A stretch of 64,000 nt of DNA from Echinarachnius parma (lineage: Eukaryota > Echinodermata > Echinoidea > Clypeasteroida > Echinarachniidae), in assembly GCA_037951105.1 (NCBI GenBank), contig JBAMJV010005535.1, positions 161,001 through 225,000 on the forward strand, in the 5' to 3' direction. Positions 35,893 to 49,030 of the stretch are shown here, one piece after another. The notes beneath the pieces are model-generated. The model had not been told where the DNA came from and did not search any database. It worked only from the letters and a program-made list of their open reading frames with translations. How positions within the stretch are numbered: the stretch's first letter is position 1; every line of letters starts with the position of its first letter. A program made the position numbers and the translations under genes.

Positions 35893-37371
35893 ATCAGTTC
35901 AGTTCAGTTCAGTTTATTTTGCCAAAGCAATAAAATACATACATTACAAAAAGCAGTATACAAAGTATCACACAATTACAATTACTTAACATAGGAAAAT
36001 ACAAAAAACACAGAATAAATGTACAGAACATGAATAAAAAATGGTTAAAAACACAAGGAAATTGCTTAGGCTGGTAGCAGCCAGAAAGGAGGTAGTCCTT
36101 ATATGCGGCTGACCAAAATAGTAATATATACAAAGCCTAATATGATTTAATTTAAGCTAGAATAACAAGTAAAACAAAAAACAAATACATGTACAATATA
36201 ATAATGAATTTAACAACCATTGAAATCTTTAGTTAGCATCAATATTGGTCCATCAAATATGTTTTGTATTTATATTTAAAAGTGTTGACAAACTTCAATT
36301 CACGTATTTCACGAGGTATAGTATACTGCATATAAAGCAAGGTCCATTATATATAACTATACGTTTATATGAGGTTTTATGTACAAGAGGCAAGTGAAAA
36401 TTATCTGCATTTCTAGTACTATAATGGTGTATATTACAATTTAGAATAAACAACTTTAAAAGTGATTTGGGAAGGATCTGTAAATAGCACAGGAACATAA
36501 AAATTGCACATTGATAATTATACATATCGATAAAATTCAATATTTTCATTTCTTTAAAAAGTGGGTGTGTATGAGCAAGATAAGAAGTATGGCAAATAAT
36601 ACGAATTGCACGTTTTTGCAATAAAATTACTTTTATAACATGAATTTCATATGCATTCCCCCATGCAAGTATTCCATAATACAAAAATGGTAATATCAAA
36701 CTGTTATAAATCATCTTTAATATACATTCAGGAAATGATTTCAATCTAAACATAACACCAATATTTTTCGATAACACATTACAAACAGCATTTATATGAT
36801 CAGTCCATTTTAATTTATTATCAATAATTATACCAAGAAATTTTTGTGAAGAGACCTGTTTAATTTCTGTATTACACAAACGAATATTAATAGAATTAGT
36901 GTCACATTTTTTATTAATAAAAATCATATAATATGTCTGACTTATATTAATTGACAATTTATTTACAGAAAACCATGTGTTTATTAACTTACTTTCTCGG
37001 TTAAAAATATCTTGAAGTGATTGAATATTTTGATGGGATAAAAAAATACTTCTATCATCGGCAAATAAAATTGATTTTAAAATTTTCGACACACAAGGAA
37101 GATCATTAATATATAAAATAAACAATAAGGGGCCTAATATTGATCCTTGAGGTACTCCACATTTAATTTCTTGGTAATTTGACTTTTCATTAGCAATAGA
37201 AACAAATTGTTGACGATGTAACAAATAACTTTTAAAAAGATCTAAACTAATTCCTCTTATTCCATATACGTATATATGTTTATATTGAATTGTAGTATAC
37301 TCTCTGTACCTAACGTATATATTATAGACAATATTAGAGATGTATTTAGATTTTTTAGATTCGGAAAACAT
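35893..37371 (-). mobile_element. 5'-truncated non-LTR retrotransposon
   Basis: On the minus strand, an RT ORF (37371-36295) is followed by a ~400-nt 3' UTR that ends in short tandem repeats (AAATAAACTGAACTGAACTG, 35893-35920). No poly-A tail; a short-repeat tail is typical of CR1-like clades. Endonuclease and RT fingers are missing, so the copy is truncated around 37275. Non-autonomous. Confidence 0.8.
36295..37371 (-). CDS. Reverse transcriptase fragment (non-LTR, CR1/Jockey-like)
   Basis: An open frame of 358 codons. From about residue 33 it shows RT palm and thumb: GIRGISLDLFKSYL, CGVPQGSILGPLLFILYIND (71-90), the catalytic FADD (103-106), NTWFSVNKLSIN (131-142), FLGIIIDNKLKW (178-189) and a C-terminal thumb ending before a His/Pro segment. 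The catalytic site reads FADDRSIF where FADDT is usual. Residues 1-32 are probably flanking sequence rather than RT. Endonuclease, apurinic-site motifs and the first RT blocks are missing. The lack of stops suggests recent insertion, although the copy is dead for transposition on its own. Confidence 0.85.
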   Translation of the reverse strand: MFSESKKSKYISNIVYNIYVRYREYTTIQYKHIYVYGIRGISLDLFKSYLLHRQQFVSIANEKSNYQEIKCGVPQGSILGPLLFILYINDLPCVSKILKSILFADDRSIFLSHQNIQSLQDIFNRESKLINTWFSVNKLSINISQTYYMIFINKKCDTNSINIRLCNTEIKQVSSQKFLGIIIDNKLKWTDHINAVCNVLSKNIGVMFRLKSFPECILKMIYNSLILPFLYYGILAWGNAYEIHVIKVILLQKRAIRIICHTSYLAHTHPLFKEMKILNFIDMYNYQCAIFMFLCYLQILPKSLLKLFILNCNIHHYSTRNADNFHLPLVHKTSYKRIVIYNGPCFICSILYLVKYVN

Positions 37372-40300
37372 TTTCTACAACATTGTCATAATTGAATATG
37401 TCATATTATACAGGCTAATCTAAAATTAGATTCATAAATCATAAAACTATATTACAAGTTTGAAATGCTGTGCACAGGAGTTGAAATTATAAGGGATCAA
37501 TACATAAATGACATGGTTATAATAGGATATCAATTTAATCTGAACTGTCTTGAAGATTTGTGTTATTGATAAGTGTGACCTTAATTAAAGACAATCGTTT
37601 TAAGAGAAAGCAATCTCTTGCGATGTTCCCATAACACGCATGTAGGGTTGTAGCTTCTAGTACATTATTGGTTTGTTCTTTCTGCCTTTTTTGTTGCTAT
37701 TGTTGTTGTCAAATTAGGAAAAAGGGGGGCTTCGCCATTAGAAGTTAGTCTTATTTTAGCTCTTTTTATAGTCGCAATGTTTGTTTACGATAATTATAGT
37801 CTTAGTGTGACGAATGAGAGCCCCTTGATTAAAAACAGGGAGATGATCAAAATACGGTTCCGTTCAAGTATATCTACAGTTAATTTCCTGCACTTCAAAC
37901 TGCACTTGTAGAACACATTTAAGCCGTTTTCTAATTAAACTTGTTATTAATCAGTACAACCACTAGGATCCCACTCGTCTGTATATACACTGGCCATAAC
38001 ATGTTATTTGACATACATATATATTTATGTAGAAAGCTTGATTATAATTGAACAAAATAATAAATACTATTATCATTATAGTATACTTTCTTATCTTATG
38101 TGCATTTTCCACTATTCAGATTAATGTTTCCAGATGCTGATGATGTAGGTTACAAAGTAAACATGTGGCATTAAAACATGCGAAAGAGAGGAGGGAAAAG
38201 GGACGACAAATGAGTAAGGAATTGATTTTTGATTTGATGTAACTGGAATAAGATACTCCGTTTGTTGTCCACCCCCGATAGCACAATGTCTTCGCGCCTA
38301 AAGCAGCGGCGCGCCAAATACAAGTATACAATCATCTACATGACTTGGATAGAGTGCAGATGTGGCGCCTTGCTGTGAGGTGCGGACGCCTCCGAACATC
38401 CGCCGCCCAAACTGCCCCGGTAACCACCACAAGAGCAACACACCCCACTCTCTCTCTCCCCCCATCCCTACCTCCCGAAAACCATTACAGTCGCTCTTGA
38501 TATCAACCATCTCGTCCATATTCCAAAAAGAACCGGCCACATTAGTATTATAGTCGCCCTGGATGCCCTGCTTGCTTTCACATTTAATATGCAATGATGG
38601 GGTGCTAAGTTTGCTGTGTGCCTGTCGGGGGCTCTATAATCTCGCAATTAGCTTTCCCCTTTTACCCCCACCATTTTGAGTTGTAACCAGCAGGCGGTGG
38701 CAACCTGTTAATGGATGGACGCCATCCTCAGTCTTAGAAAGAAACCGCGTCCTTTATTCGTTACCATCTTGTTCGTGCATGCGCTTTCTCCTCACTTTCT
38801 CAGTCCTCTTTCTTCTCTCCTCAATCACGTTCCCCTTTTATCATTGTCATCCCTCTCTCCCTCTCTCAATGTCACCCCTCACTCTCTTCTCCTAAGTATC
38901 ATCATGTGGTACCCCCCCCCCCTCCAAATGCCTTCCTCATCTATCATAGCTGCCTTGACATCGGGTCAAGACCCCCATCGTTGGCTTCTGCTAGATAGAA
39001 GGAGCGTTAATGACGATATTATTGACAATCTACATTTGCTTAGACAGTGATACCGGAAAAACAATTTAAAAAGCGTGAGTGAAACACCATGACCAACATT
39101 GACGTTTATATTGTTGTTGTCGCGATTGGTGTTTGAAAAAAACAAATTTATTTGGGCAATTAAGTGAAACCATATATTATATGTTTATGAAAATTATAGT
39201 ATTCCCTTCTTATGTTTGTTTGTTATGAACTTGTGCATGTGTGTGTTCACTTTCATCGTTCAAAATACGAAGCCCGAAAGATAATTAAAAATCTAGATTA
39301 TATATTTTGACGTTATTTATTCAGTAGAAAGTCGTGACATATTTACAAACTTGTATTTTACATTGATAAACATTATGAAGAAAATATTACAGGGTTTCTT
39401 TAAAAAATATCTATTTAAATGGTTGGGAATAAACGTAAAAATTAAAAAAGGAGGTTATTTTGCGACATTTTAATCGAAATGATAGTAATTAACTATGTAT
39501 TTTAGGGTTGCAAATACACATATATACTATTTTTTATCATTTGAAAATAAAATAATTTGCAACCAATAAGCCCTTCTTTCGAAGTTACAATAAAAACATA
39601 TATAAAATGCTAATAATGTCTTGGTATTGCTCTAGGCCTTAACAATAACATCAAGCATTTGTTGTTCACCAATTAATGCTAGTCTTTTCAGCGTATTTGC
39701 ACTGCTCTCCAAAAGGATCATGTATCATAGGATACATGCCGCAGTAAATCAAGCACAAAACAAGTTCGACTTCCTGAGTAACATTCAAACCATGCTTTAA
39801 TTCAGTCTCTTTCAACTAATACGTAATTATGTTGAAGGCAGCTAGCATGCTGAATGAAAACTTGATAAAGTAGCGCGCGCGCTCGGCAGTATTCTGGTTT
39901 TCGAACCCACGACCTATGATGAAAAAGCCTGCGCCCTCGTCACAACGGGTCCAATTGTATGGTCTCTAACGTGAATATATTAACGACGTTAGCGCCCTTC
40001 TCGCAATGGAGCGACTAGTGAAGGCAAATCATCTTATAGCAATCATAGTTCAAAATATAGAAACAATAATGAAAACAATGCTACTCTCTTAAAACAAAAT
40101 GTCTTGCTATTTACCAGGGGGCGGAGTAATTGTATCATTACCGCAACAAAAATAATTATATTTTGTATTTAATTTCATGTACAAAGCAATCCGTAGTTAC
40201 GAGCCAATTGCATTATTTATATCTACTATAGTGCCAATGTTGTAAGAAATATTTTACGAAATCACTTTGTATTTTCAAACCTCCTTCCTGTTGATCTGCT

Positions 40301-40380
40301 TTGTATCAACCTGTTTATGATACGTATAATTTGCATTGCCTTTATTAAGAATAACTTGAAATATATCTGTACTTCCCCCT
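37372..40380. other. Intergenic; GC island at 38260-38720
   Basis: Mostly AT-rich. 38260-38720 is GC-richer and non-repetitive with GCGGCGCGCCAAAT-type sites and poly-C 38912-38922; it could be regulatory. No gene supported. Confidence 0.45.
39865..39965 (-). repeat. Possible tRNA-derived SINE remnant
   Basis: The minus strand reads GACGAGGGCGCAGGC ... GGTCGTGGGTTCGAAAACC, a B-box-like GGTTCGAA preceded by a weak A-box. Too degraded to fold as a tRNA. Confidence 0.35.
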
Positions 40381-40384
40381 TTAA

Positions 40385-40981
40385 AGGGACATTCCCTCTT
40401 TTGCAAGCCAAATTTTAAAAGTTGCGAGGTTATTGTCTTATCTGAAAGAAAATGTCATTTAATAGCATGCCTGAAAAATTAGGGCTTGAAAGTTATAGAC
40501 CTAAAACTAATAAACCGTCGTCCAATTTTAATTGTGCATTATATGTATATTCACCCAATGAGGAAGTTCGTACACGGATTCCAGGAAGTACCACAACGCT
40601 ATGCGTGACCCCTCCGTGACCCGCGCTAGCTACGTGACCCGCGCACAAATAAGAATAGCATGACCGCACACTAGGCAAAATAACCAAACCTCGCTTAAAC
40701 TGAGTACATGTAATTACATATTCTTCATTTTTGAGATTTTTTTCCGTGACATACATTTACAAATGTCGGCTTCACAATACCTTTACAAGAATATAAAGTA
40801 CAATATAGTTGTAATATTATGCTAAATCAGTTAAACTCTTTTATTGACCGATATATAGTCTGATGGAGGGACGTTCCAAATTATAGGGCTGTTCGATCTG
40901 ATTTGTTGTGTGTGTGTTTCATTCATCCCCATCCTTCAACTGGAAACTGTTCAGACGTTTTGTAAAAGAGGGACTGTCCCT
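40385..40981. mobile_element. Family E MITE (TTAA-flanked, 597 bp)
   Basis: Ends AGGGACATTCCCTCTTTTGC and, from the right, AGGGACAGTCCCTCTTTTAC, with TTAA at 40381-40384 and 40982-40985. An 87-codon minus-strand frame inside has no transposase similarity. Confidence 0.85.
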
Positions 40982-41752
40982 TTAATCTGACGAGTGGCTA
41001 TATCGTATAGCCAGCGAAGAATGGAACAGGATTAGTTGTGATGAAATGCAAATGCTTTGGAAGGAAAATATCTAGTATGTCTATATAGCAGCCCTGTCTT
41101 CAATGATGAAGTTTCTCGCTCACAACCGCCGTATCTGCGCAATGTGAGTATCACAAAATTGTATTCTCTGTCATTTTGATCAAAATATTTTCAGGTATGC
41201 ATGATATTTAAAAAACAAATATGTAATGAAAATACAAGTGCTATATGGAGCCGATAAATAAGTTAGTATCTTTGCTAAATGTTTGCAAAGCCCATTTTAC
41301 TATACTTTATAAATATGCGATATTCAATACACCAAAATAGTTTGAATTTCTTCAAAATATATTTATCATTTTCTAGTTAATGGTAACATTAAAGAAATAT
41401 TTAAAGGATTTATTTATGAACGGTCTGCTTGAGTCAGTAATAACGAAACAAATATACGTATTATTAAGACAACACAACATTGGACGGAAAAGCTTTACAA
41501 ATACACATTATAGAATGATCAAATAAAATGAATCATACACTTCTAATGACATTTTTTCTAAAACATATTATCTAAAATCATATTTGTATAAGATTGTGAA
41601 CCTTTTTTGTTAGATAGGTACTTATAACATTGTATACGGCAATTAAGAGCATTTTCTCGCCATCGCCTACGATCAACAATTCCTGAATATTATGCCGATG
41701 GAATGTATAGACGATACGGTAAGCAAGGAGCCACGGTGTCCAATGATTCTTA

Positions 41753-41977
41753 AGCTGCGTTCCCATTAGAGCGAATTTCCGCGGAGAATTTCCGCTGCGA
41801 ACATTCGCACGAACCAAATATGTGTTATTCATATATTATTCATATTATATAATTTATATTACATGGCGAATATTCGCAAGCGAATTTTTAAAATCGCTCC
41901 TTAGAGCGATTTTTTTCAATAATTCGCTGCGAAAAAAAAAATTCGCCGCGGAAATTCGCTCTAATGGGAACGCAGCT
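41753..41977. mobile_element. Harbinger-like MITE, TTA flanks (225 bp)
   Basis: Terminal repeats AGCTGCGTTCCCATTAGAGC (arms continue through GAATTTCCGCGG) are near-perfect inverted copies. TTA at 41750-41752 and 41978-41980. The centre is AT-rich with inverted ATTCGC motifs. Confidence 0.88.
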
Positions 41978-41980
41978 TTA

Positions 41981-43575
41981 CACTAGTTTCGGCTCGTGAT
42001 GAGTGATTACGTAATCATTTGTTTGAATCTTCAGAACCCGTCGTTGTCTTTGCATTGACCTTCTTTCGCGAGGAAAACAAAATGAAAGAATGAAAGAACG
42101 GGAGAAGAAAAAAGGGCAAACATTAGAAAAGATAAACATGGAATGGAATGATAACATGCTGACGCAAACAAATAACTATGATGATGCGTTTTAGTTTTAC
42201 GGTATAACCACAAGATTATTGTGTGCGTACGTATGTGTGAGTTGTATAAAGTGCGTGTATGAATGGTCATATAAATGTATGTTTGTGATTACGTTCGTTT
42301 CTGGTGTATTCCTCCAAATATACGTTCATGCTTTAATATGAATATTTAATACACATTAGATGTATTACTGGTGTTTTTGTTGCTTGTAAACGTTGTACTC
42401 CCGCAAAATAAGTTGTTATTGTTTTGAGTATTATGGATACTTTTTTTTAATGAAAGTTAAGTTTGGCCTATAATAAATTATCATATCCTTACATCATGCA
42501 TATTCCTGACTATAAAACGTATAGTCAAGGCATGGGCATTATAGTGTGCAGGCTATACATTGAGTGACTGGGAAGTATTAGTTTGTTTAAACGTAAATAA
42601 TTCTAGTTGTGCGAAACCACTATCATGGTCAACATATTTTTAACGTAAATTATATACACGTATACGGTATACGACTTGCTAACTCTTCTTTGCCATTAAT
42701 ATTTCCGCTTTTTTCAGCTTTGGCATTCTTCCCGTTATATTACCAGTGTCTCCGATGGCGTTTTAAGTACTTCGAGTCGCTTTTTACATTGTTTTCCTTT
42801 TGTTAGCGAGTCAACAATCAATCTTTTGAAAAGGAAGGGGGGAAATATGCTTCAGTTCGCTTTAATGCGTGTATGCCTGCATAGGCGAAGGTTGCTAATG
42901 GATGGTTGGTGGCTAGGCATATAGTTACTACCGATGGCGATGCTTTTATCATGTGCATATAGCGCCTTCGGAGGAAAAACGATACCGCTATAAATGGTTA
43001 AGTGGAAGATGGTAAAAAAGAAAAGAAAAAAAGAAGAAAAAGTATTAAAAAAGGGGAATAAATGAAAAATGAGGCGTTTGTTAAGTTTCTTCCTGACAGC
43101 TTATAGTTGATTTCCTCATGAGAATCATGATGATAAGAATAATAATGCCACAGCTTCATACTCTCCAAAGTTTGTGTGATCTTATACAGACCGACTCTAA
43201 TGGAACACATCTATAGACAAAAGCCCCATCCTTATTCATTCCGGTTTATATATATTTTTTATTGTATGTAGTGTTTATATATTTTTATTATTGGTTATTA
43301 TTCTTTTATTAACACAATAACTTGCGAATTCGTTCACTTCGGGTGCCGTCTTAACCTATTTTGTAATAAAATGCATGAACGCAGCGTTGAGAGAATACCA
43401 AATACATGAATTAACAGCAAAAAAAAAAAACAAGTTGGAAAATTATATGTATTTACAAGACAGAGATGTATCAATTTTTGCCTAGACCGAGATCACCTTG
43501 GACTCAGTCACCAATGGCGTAATTCATGTAGTTGTGTCGCTATTCCCTTGATTGCTGTCTTCTGTTAAGTAATAT
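41981..43575. other. Intergenic, nothing recognised
   Basis: Low-GC sequence with no repeats or conserved coding. Confidence 0.5.
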
Positions 43576-43580
43576 TTTAA

Positions 43581-44116
43581 AGGGGTATAGTTTAGTTTTG
43601 GTAGAGAGGGCGCTGCACATCACAATTTTTTTTGTGAGGTAATGAAAAGCTGAGTGTCGAATTTGAGAGAACATGCAATTTTAATACCAAATAAACTTTA
43701 TTTGGTCAAAATCGACCCAGAAACGGCTGAAATATCAATGAATATATCTGATCTCATAACTATTTGTGGCCCAAATAATTAGATGATTTTTTCAAAAAAT
43801 TACAAAATGCTTGCACTTTTTCAAAAAATGTCAAAAGCGTTTTTGAAATAGTTGTTGATGATCTCTCTATTTAATAATTATTTCAATAAAACATCACATG
43901 CATAATTTTGTATGAAAAATGGTTGAAACCAATGCCTTTTTAGAAAGCGCCCTCTTGTGTTTGAATGGCTCTTTTTGAATGATAACAGGCTTTTTACTTA
44001 GTCGTTTGTAATTTTGTATACATTTTGAGCATGGTAGAGTTATAACTATTAGTTTATAATGTTACTGTCCAAGTTTGGTTACTAAAGTTCAGCCTTACCA
44101 AAATTGTACTACCCCT
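43581..44116 (+). mobile_element. Family A MITE, copy 5 (536 bp)
   Basis: TTAA|AGGGGTATAGTTTAGTTTTGG ends here shortened to AGGGGTATAGTT, right end TTGTACTACCCCT|TTAA. Keeps AGAGGGCGCTGCACATCAC, GAAAGCGCCCTCTTG and TTTTTACTTAGTCGTTTGTA. The most diverged of the six at its ends. Confidence 0.88.
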
Positions 44117-44936
44117 TTAAAGATTGTAACCAAAACGTGATAAATGTATCATTTCCCTTAAATACCTTTAATTTGTCATTATGTTCATACCACGCTGATA
44201 TGTAAACGCGAAGAACAAATTAAAGGAATTTGTGGATTCATGTACATAATAATATAATTAAATGATGTGTACATATAAACCCAACAAGTTGGTGGGACAT
44301 GGGAAACGCTATTTGCACTTCATTCTTCTTTTCTCTCTTCAAGCTATCTACCTCTCTTTCTCTCTATCACCGAACTACTTATCTGGCGGATTAACTAAAT
44401 CTCTTGAGCAAATTGCTCCTTATCTTGGATTCCGACACACCTGGTATGTAACGTTGCGCATTCGAGGAAAGATATTGAATGTTCTTCCAAACGCTTGGTG
44501 TCGTCAAAATCTTCAGCTTATTATCAATTGACACCAATTACTAATATACTGATAAATCTCAATTACACGTACGTATATTAAATGTATATTTTTATTAACG
44601 TACTTTTATTATAATAATTTATAAACCTGCATTATCTTGATAATTATCGTAAATTCAACACAAGTGGATACAATATCTATTTTGCGGATACATACTCATC
44701 AACGTCATATCCAATTTTATAGCAAACTTAAGTGTAATAAAGGAAGAGTGAGCAGAAGAAATAAGTATTATACAACTATTTGTTATCATAATCTTTATTA
44801 AGCCGATTATCAACAGAAGCCGTTACAAGAAGTGGTATATAAATATATCAGTAATGGATAATTATAGTAGTACATATACATGTAGTTGTAGAATAAATAG
44901 TGTAGTAGTATATAGCAGTAATAATAGTAATCGTCG

Positions 44937-45425
<489 letters not shown>

Positions 45426-45431
45426 TATTAT

Positions 45432-45716
45432 CTATCTCTGTATCTCATTTTCTATATCACATTCAGGCCGTTTAGTCTTAAATACTGCCAGTCCAATAGA
45501 CTTAATACAAGTTCCACCATGTTCCCGTAGGCAATGGGTTAATAATTGTACTCCATCATATTTGACGTTGATATTTGCGTGAACTGTAATAGGTTGTGTG
45601 TAGCAAACAATCACGACATCATAACCACTGGCTAATTTACCCCCGGCACAGAAAGTGCGCCGTGTATCATTCAGGATTTCCGCCCCCCGGATGCAGAACA
45701 GGAAAAATGTATACAA
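45432..45716 (-). other. Unrecognised 94-codon ORF of mixed composition
   Basis: Unlike most open frames here it is neither low-complexity nor inside an identified element. The translation has balanced composition (segments CAGGKLASGYDVVIVCY and KYDGVQLLTHCLREHGG). No clear acceptor, signal peptide or family was recognised. It could be an isolated exon, a pseudogene or chance. Confidence 0.25.
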
Positions 45717-46362
45717 GTATGCATTTCCCCATCCCCTCTCTGGGGAGATAATCTATCGGCAAAAAAGTGCGACATCAATTGAAAAGACGCCCTTCCTTGT
45801 AATTCTTATTCTTCCGCTTCGTCTTTGAGGGAGGATCGCAGCTTTTCATCCTTCCCCGCTGCTTAGATGGCGAGTCTTATTAAGAAAACATGGGCGACCA
45901 TTCTGGTAGGCAGTTGCTAAAAAAAAAAGATAGAAAAGGGAGACGTAGTTTTTTTTCTTCTTCTTAGAGTCCTTTCAGGCGCGCTATAGTCGCGATCTTA
46001 TCGCTTCTCCCCTAGGAGCCTGTGAATGCGCAAGGAACCGTAAGCGGAGAATATATATATATAGATAAAAATGCCAGAAATTCAGATGAAAAGACACAAT
46101 AAGAGTCAGAATAAGGAAGTTAAAGGCACAACTTTAAGAGTCATACTTTTAGAGAGAATTTCAACAATTTAAGAGTGAAATATACGCAAGAAATAAACAA
46201 TAATAAACTAGTAAGCATTATTAGAGAAAATATCAAATGAGGTAGACATTTATATCGTAGAGAGAAAAAACAATTTTACAAAAATAAAAAAATAAAGGAG
46301 TCAGAAATGTAAAATCAAAGAGGGGAAGATAACATAAAGGTTTACTATACTGTATGTGACCA

Positions 46363-46534
46363 GGGTCCCGTTGCAGAGATACAATCGATTGTAAGTTACA
46401 CTTAATTGTAAGTCAGATCATGTGTTCTAAATGCGCAAATCTGATTGGTTAAAACGCGTACACTTTCTGACTTACAATAATTATTAATTGTAACTTACAA
46501 TCAATTGTATATATCTCTTTCTGCAACGGGGCCC
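46363..46534. mobile_element. Family D foldback MITE, copy 2
   Basis: Ends GGGTCCCGTTGCAGAGATAC and, from the right, GGGCCCCGTTGCAGAAAGAG, with inner AATCGATTGTAAGTTACA and TGTAACTTACAATCAATTG. The centre AAATCTGATTGGTTAAAACG matches copy 1 in reverse orientation. Confidence 0.82.
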
Positions 46535-46995
46535 ATCTGTGGCAAAATTGGGTTCTAGCCTGCAACGCGTGTTTTGCAGAAAGTAGCTTTTAAGTGTAAA
46601 TTTTACATTTATTTCAACATGCCAGCAAAATTTAAAGTAAAATAAATAGTTAGATCTAGCTATGTCAAACATTATCATTTTTGTTTTATAAATATGAGTT
46701 TGATATCAATTTAAAGCATTCCGTAACCATAACATTTCAAATCAGATGTTTGCCTATATACAATATAGCCTTGTTTTGCCACAACTTGTCACATATTTAC
46801 AGCATTATTTTATTTTCGAGAAAAGTAAAGCATTATAAATGTCAGAATAGAAGCTGTGTGGTATACAGAGGAAGATGGAGGAGAGATCATCCACTTCAGA
46901 TGTGGAATAACTATAAGGAGACGTTTTTGACTGAAAATGTGTATTATATGTGTTTTTTAATGAATCTATATAATTCGACATGTTTGACATAACTT
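46535..46995. other. Intergenic, nothing recognised
   Basis: AT-rich; no repeat or coding signal. Confidence 0.45.
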
Positions 46996-46997
46996 AT

Positions 46998-47185
46998 ATA
47001 GTAATTCATGTTCAAGTTCAAGTTCTGTATAAATGATTGTATTTATTATCCTCTCTCGTCCTTAAAGCGTGTTGAGCAAATTGCCAATAGAAGGAGCCTG
47101 TCTTTTGGTATGATCCGGTCGGGACTCGAACCCACAACTCCCGCGCGTGATACAGATGCTCAACCACTGAACCACCATTATTCGT
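46998..47185 (-). repeat. tRNA-derived SINE with (TTGAAC)n tail
   Basis: The minus strand has an A-box-like TGGTTCAGTGGTTGAGCA and a B-box GGGTTCGAGTCCCG 36 nt later, then a ~90-nt body ending GAACTTGAACTTGAAC. The flanks of the tRNA-like head do not pair as an acceptor stem, so it is a SINE rather than a tRNA gene. The short-repeat tail suggests mobilisation by a CR1-like LINE. Confidence 0.7.
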
Positions 47186-47634
47186 TTGAACAACTACAAA
47201 AAACAGATTTCGCAAACTATATAATAAACATATTGTATTGTTTGTTTATTTGCCTTCATTAGTATTAGTATCTTGTCAATGTCGAATGTTATCAAACCGT
47301 TTTGAAATCAACTTAAGTTTTAACAACCATCTGAACGACGAATCGTTTATCTCTGTTAATATTAAACTTTTGTTGTTTATTTGTATTGCTGTTGTTGTTG
47401 TTGTTATTGATAAACATTTTTTAGTATTTGCCTTCAAATACAAAGCCATGCTGTATAAAAACGTATTCAAAAGTTATCAGAAAATGTATCGTTTATCATC
47501 ATCATGATGTTTGGTTTTCTGACATAAAAAAGCGGGGGTTTCCATTTCTTTAATTACATTTGTATATTTGCAAAATATATAAAGACTACAACATACAACA
47601 ACATGACCTTAATCTGCGTATACAGTTGATTGCA

Positions 47635-47648
47635 GTAGCCATGGTAAC
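47635..47648. promoter_or_regulatory. RFX X-box-like motif
   Basis: GTAGCCATGGTAAC fits GTNRCC-N2-RGYAAC exactly. Unproven. Confidence 0.3.
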
Positions 47649-48830
47649 CGTAATCTGAATTAGAATTAGCCATGTTTATACTATTTGAACGTGGAAACTT
47701 AATTCGGATTTAACATTCGTAATGGTATTGTCATTGGCATTAAGACACTTTTTTGTTTAACTAAAATGAGTGACTCCAGTGTCAGACTACTTAAAGAGCT
47801 TGTCGGGACTTTGCAAACAATTACAATACGTATTGTCTTTAAATTGTCACTGTTTAGCTTGATTAGGGGACATGATTATCTTAATGAAATTTCAGTGGAA
47901 ACCGGCCAGATATTGTGTCATACTTGTTTTTCTGGCATAAAACGTCAGCACGATTTGGTTCTTGAATACATGAAAAGAGCATCTCGCCAATGTGACGGGA
48001 AATGAATACATGCTGAATTGTTTTGCCTTTATTCCACGTTTAATTAATGTTATACTCTTTAACAACTTCAAGGTAATATTTATATTACAACGTTTTATAT
48101 TATCATTAATTTATTCATGCGTTTTTAGATTTCTCGCTTACAAATCTGTGACATAGATTTTCTCTTTAAAATTCGTGACATATGACCTTTAATTTGTACA
48201 GTTAGGAGTGAGGACAGTGATTGTCTACTTAGCCGGCTATAAGATCGGATTTGGGGTGGAAAGCTGCTTATCGTATCGGCCAGCTTCCCCAGCCTAAAAT
48301 GCCCAAATGTAATCACTCACACGCCTGCCTTCCGTCATGTTTATACCCTCGCTACCATCATTCTATCGGGCTGGCTTGCCGTGGAAACACTCTGACGGGG
48401 CGCTATCTACACTCAGCGCTATATGTAATATTTGTACTAAGTCTATTTATGCAAAGCAGCCTACGTTTGAAAAGGGTATCGTTGTGTATGGAAGTCGCAC
48501 AATATTAAGCAAGTGCAACATTAGATGAAGGCTGTTTGCGCTAAGCGTATTAGCAAAGTTGATCCTGAGCTAAACCGTGATTTAGACGCTATAATCGCGT
48601 CTTAGAATAAAGAGATACAATTATCGACATGCTGATAAAATCAATGTTTTGATTTTTGACACATACTCTGTTAGTTTAAGACTATAAGACGTGAGCCCAT
48701 ACATTCTCTCACTACTTACGCTATAATTTTGCTCTTTTTTTAATCAAATATGGTGTCAATGTTTGAATTAATGTATGTTATATTTTGATTTGTTTTAATA
48801 AATAAATGTTGTCATGTATTCATTCATAAT
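47649..48830. other. Intergenic, no supported gene
   Basis: Two open frames (47766-48005 and 48251-48508) show no recognisable family and no splice context. Confidence 0.4.
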
Positions 48831-48833
48831 GTG

Positions 48834-48853
48834 CGCGCGCGTGTGTGTGTGTA

Positions 48854-48885
<32 letters not shown>

Positions 48886-48913
48886 TGTGTATGTGTGTGT
48901 GTGTATATGTGTG

Positions 48914-48999
<86 letters not shown>

Positions 49000-49030
49000 C
49001 GTGAGTGTGTGTGTGTACGTGTGTGTGTAT
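48834..49030. repeat. (GT)n microsatellite
   Basis: GT run with scattered GC, AT and GA interruptions. Cys/Val frames across it are artefacts. Confidence 0.98.

Noticed and set aside
40493..40756. 87-codon minus-strand ORF
   Set aside because: Inside the family E MITE, with no transposase motif.
47090..47185. tRNA gene
   Set aside because: A and B boxes are present but no acceptor stem forms, and a repeat tail follows, so it is called a SINE.
47766..48005. 79-codon plus-strand ORF
   Set aside because: Fair composition, but no recognisable family, splice context or neighbouring exon; left as chance.
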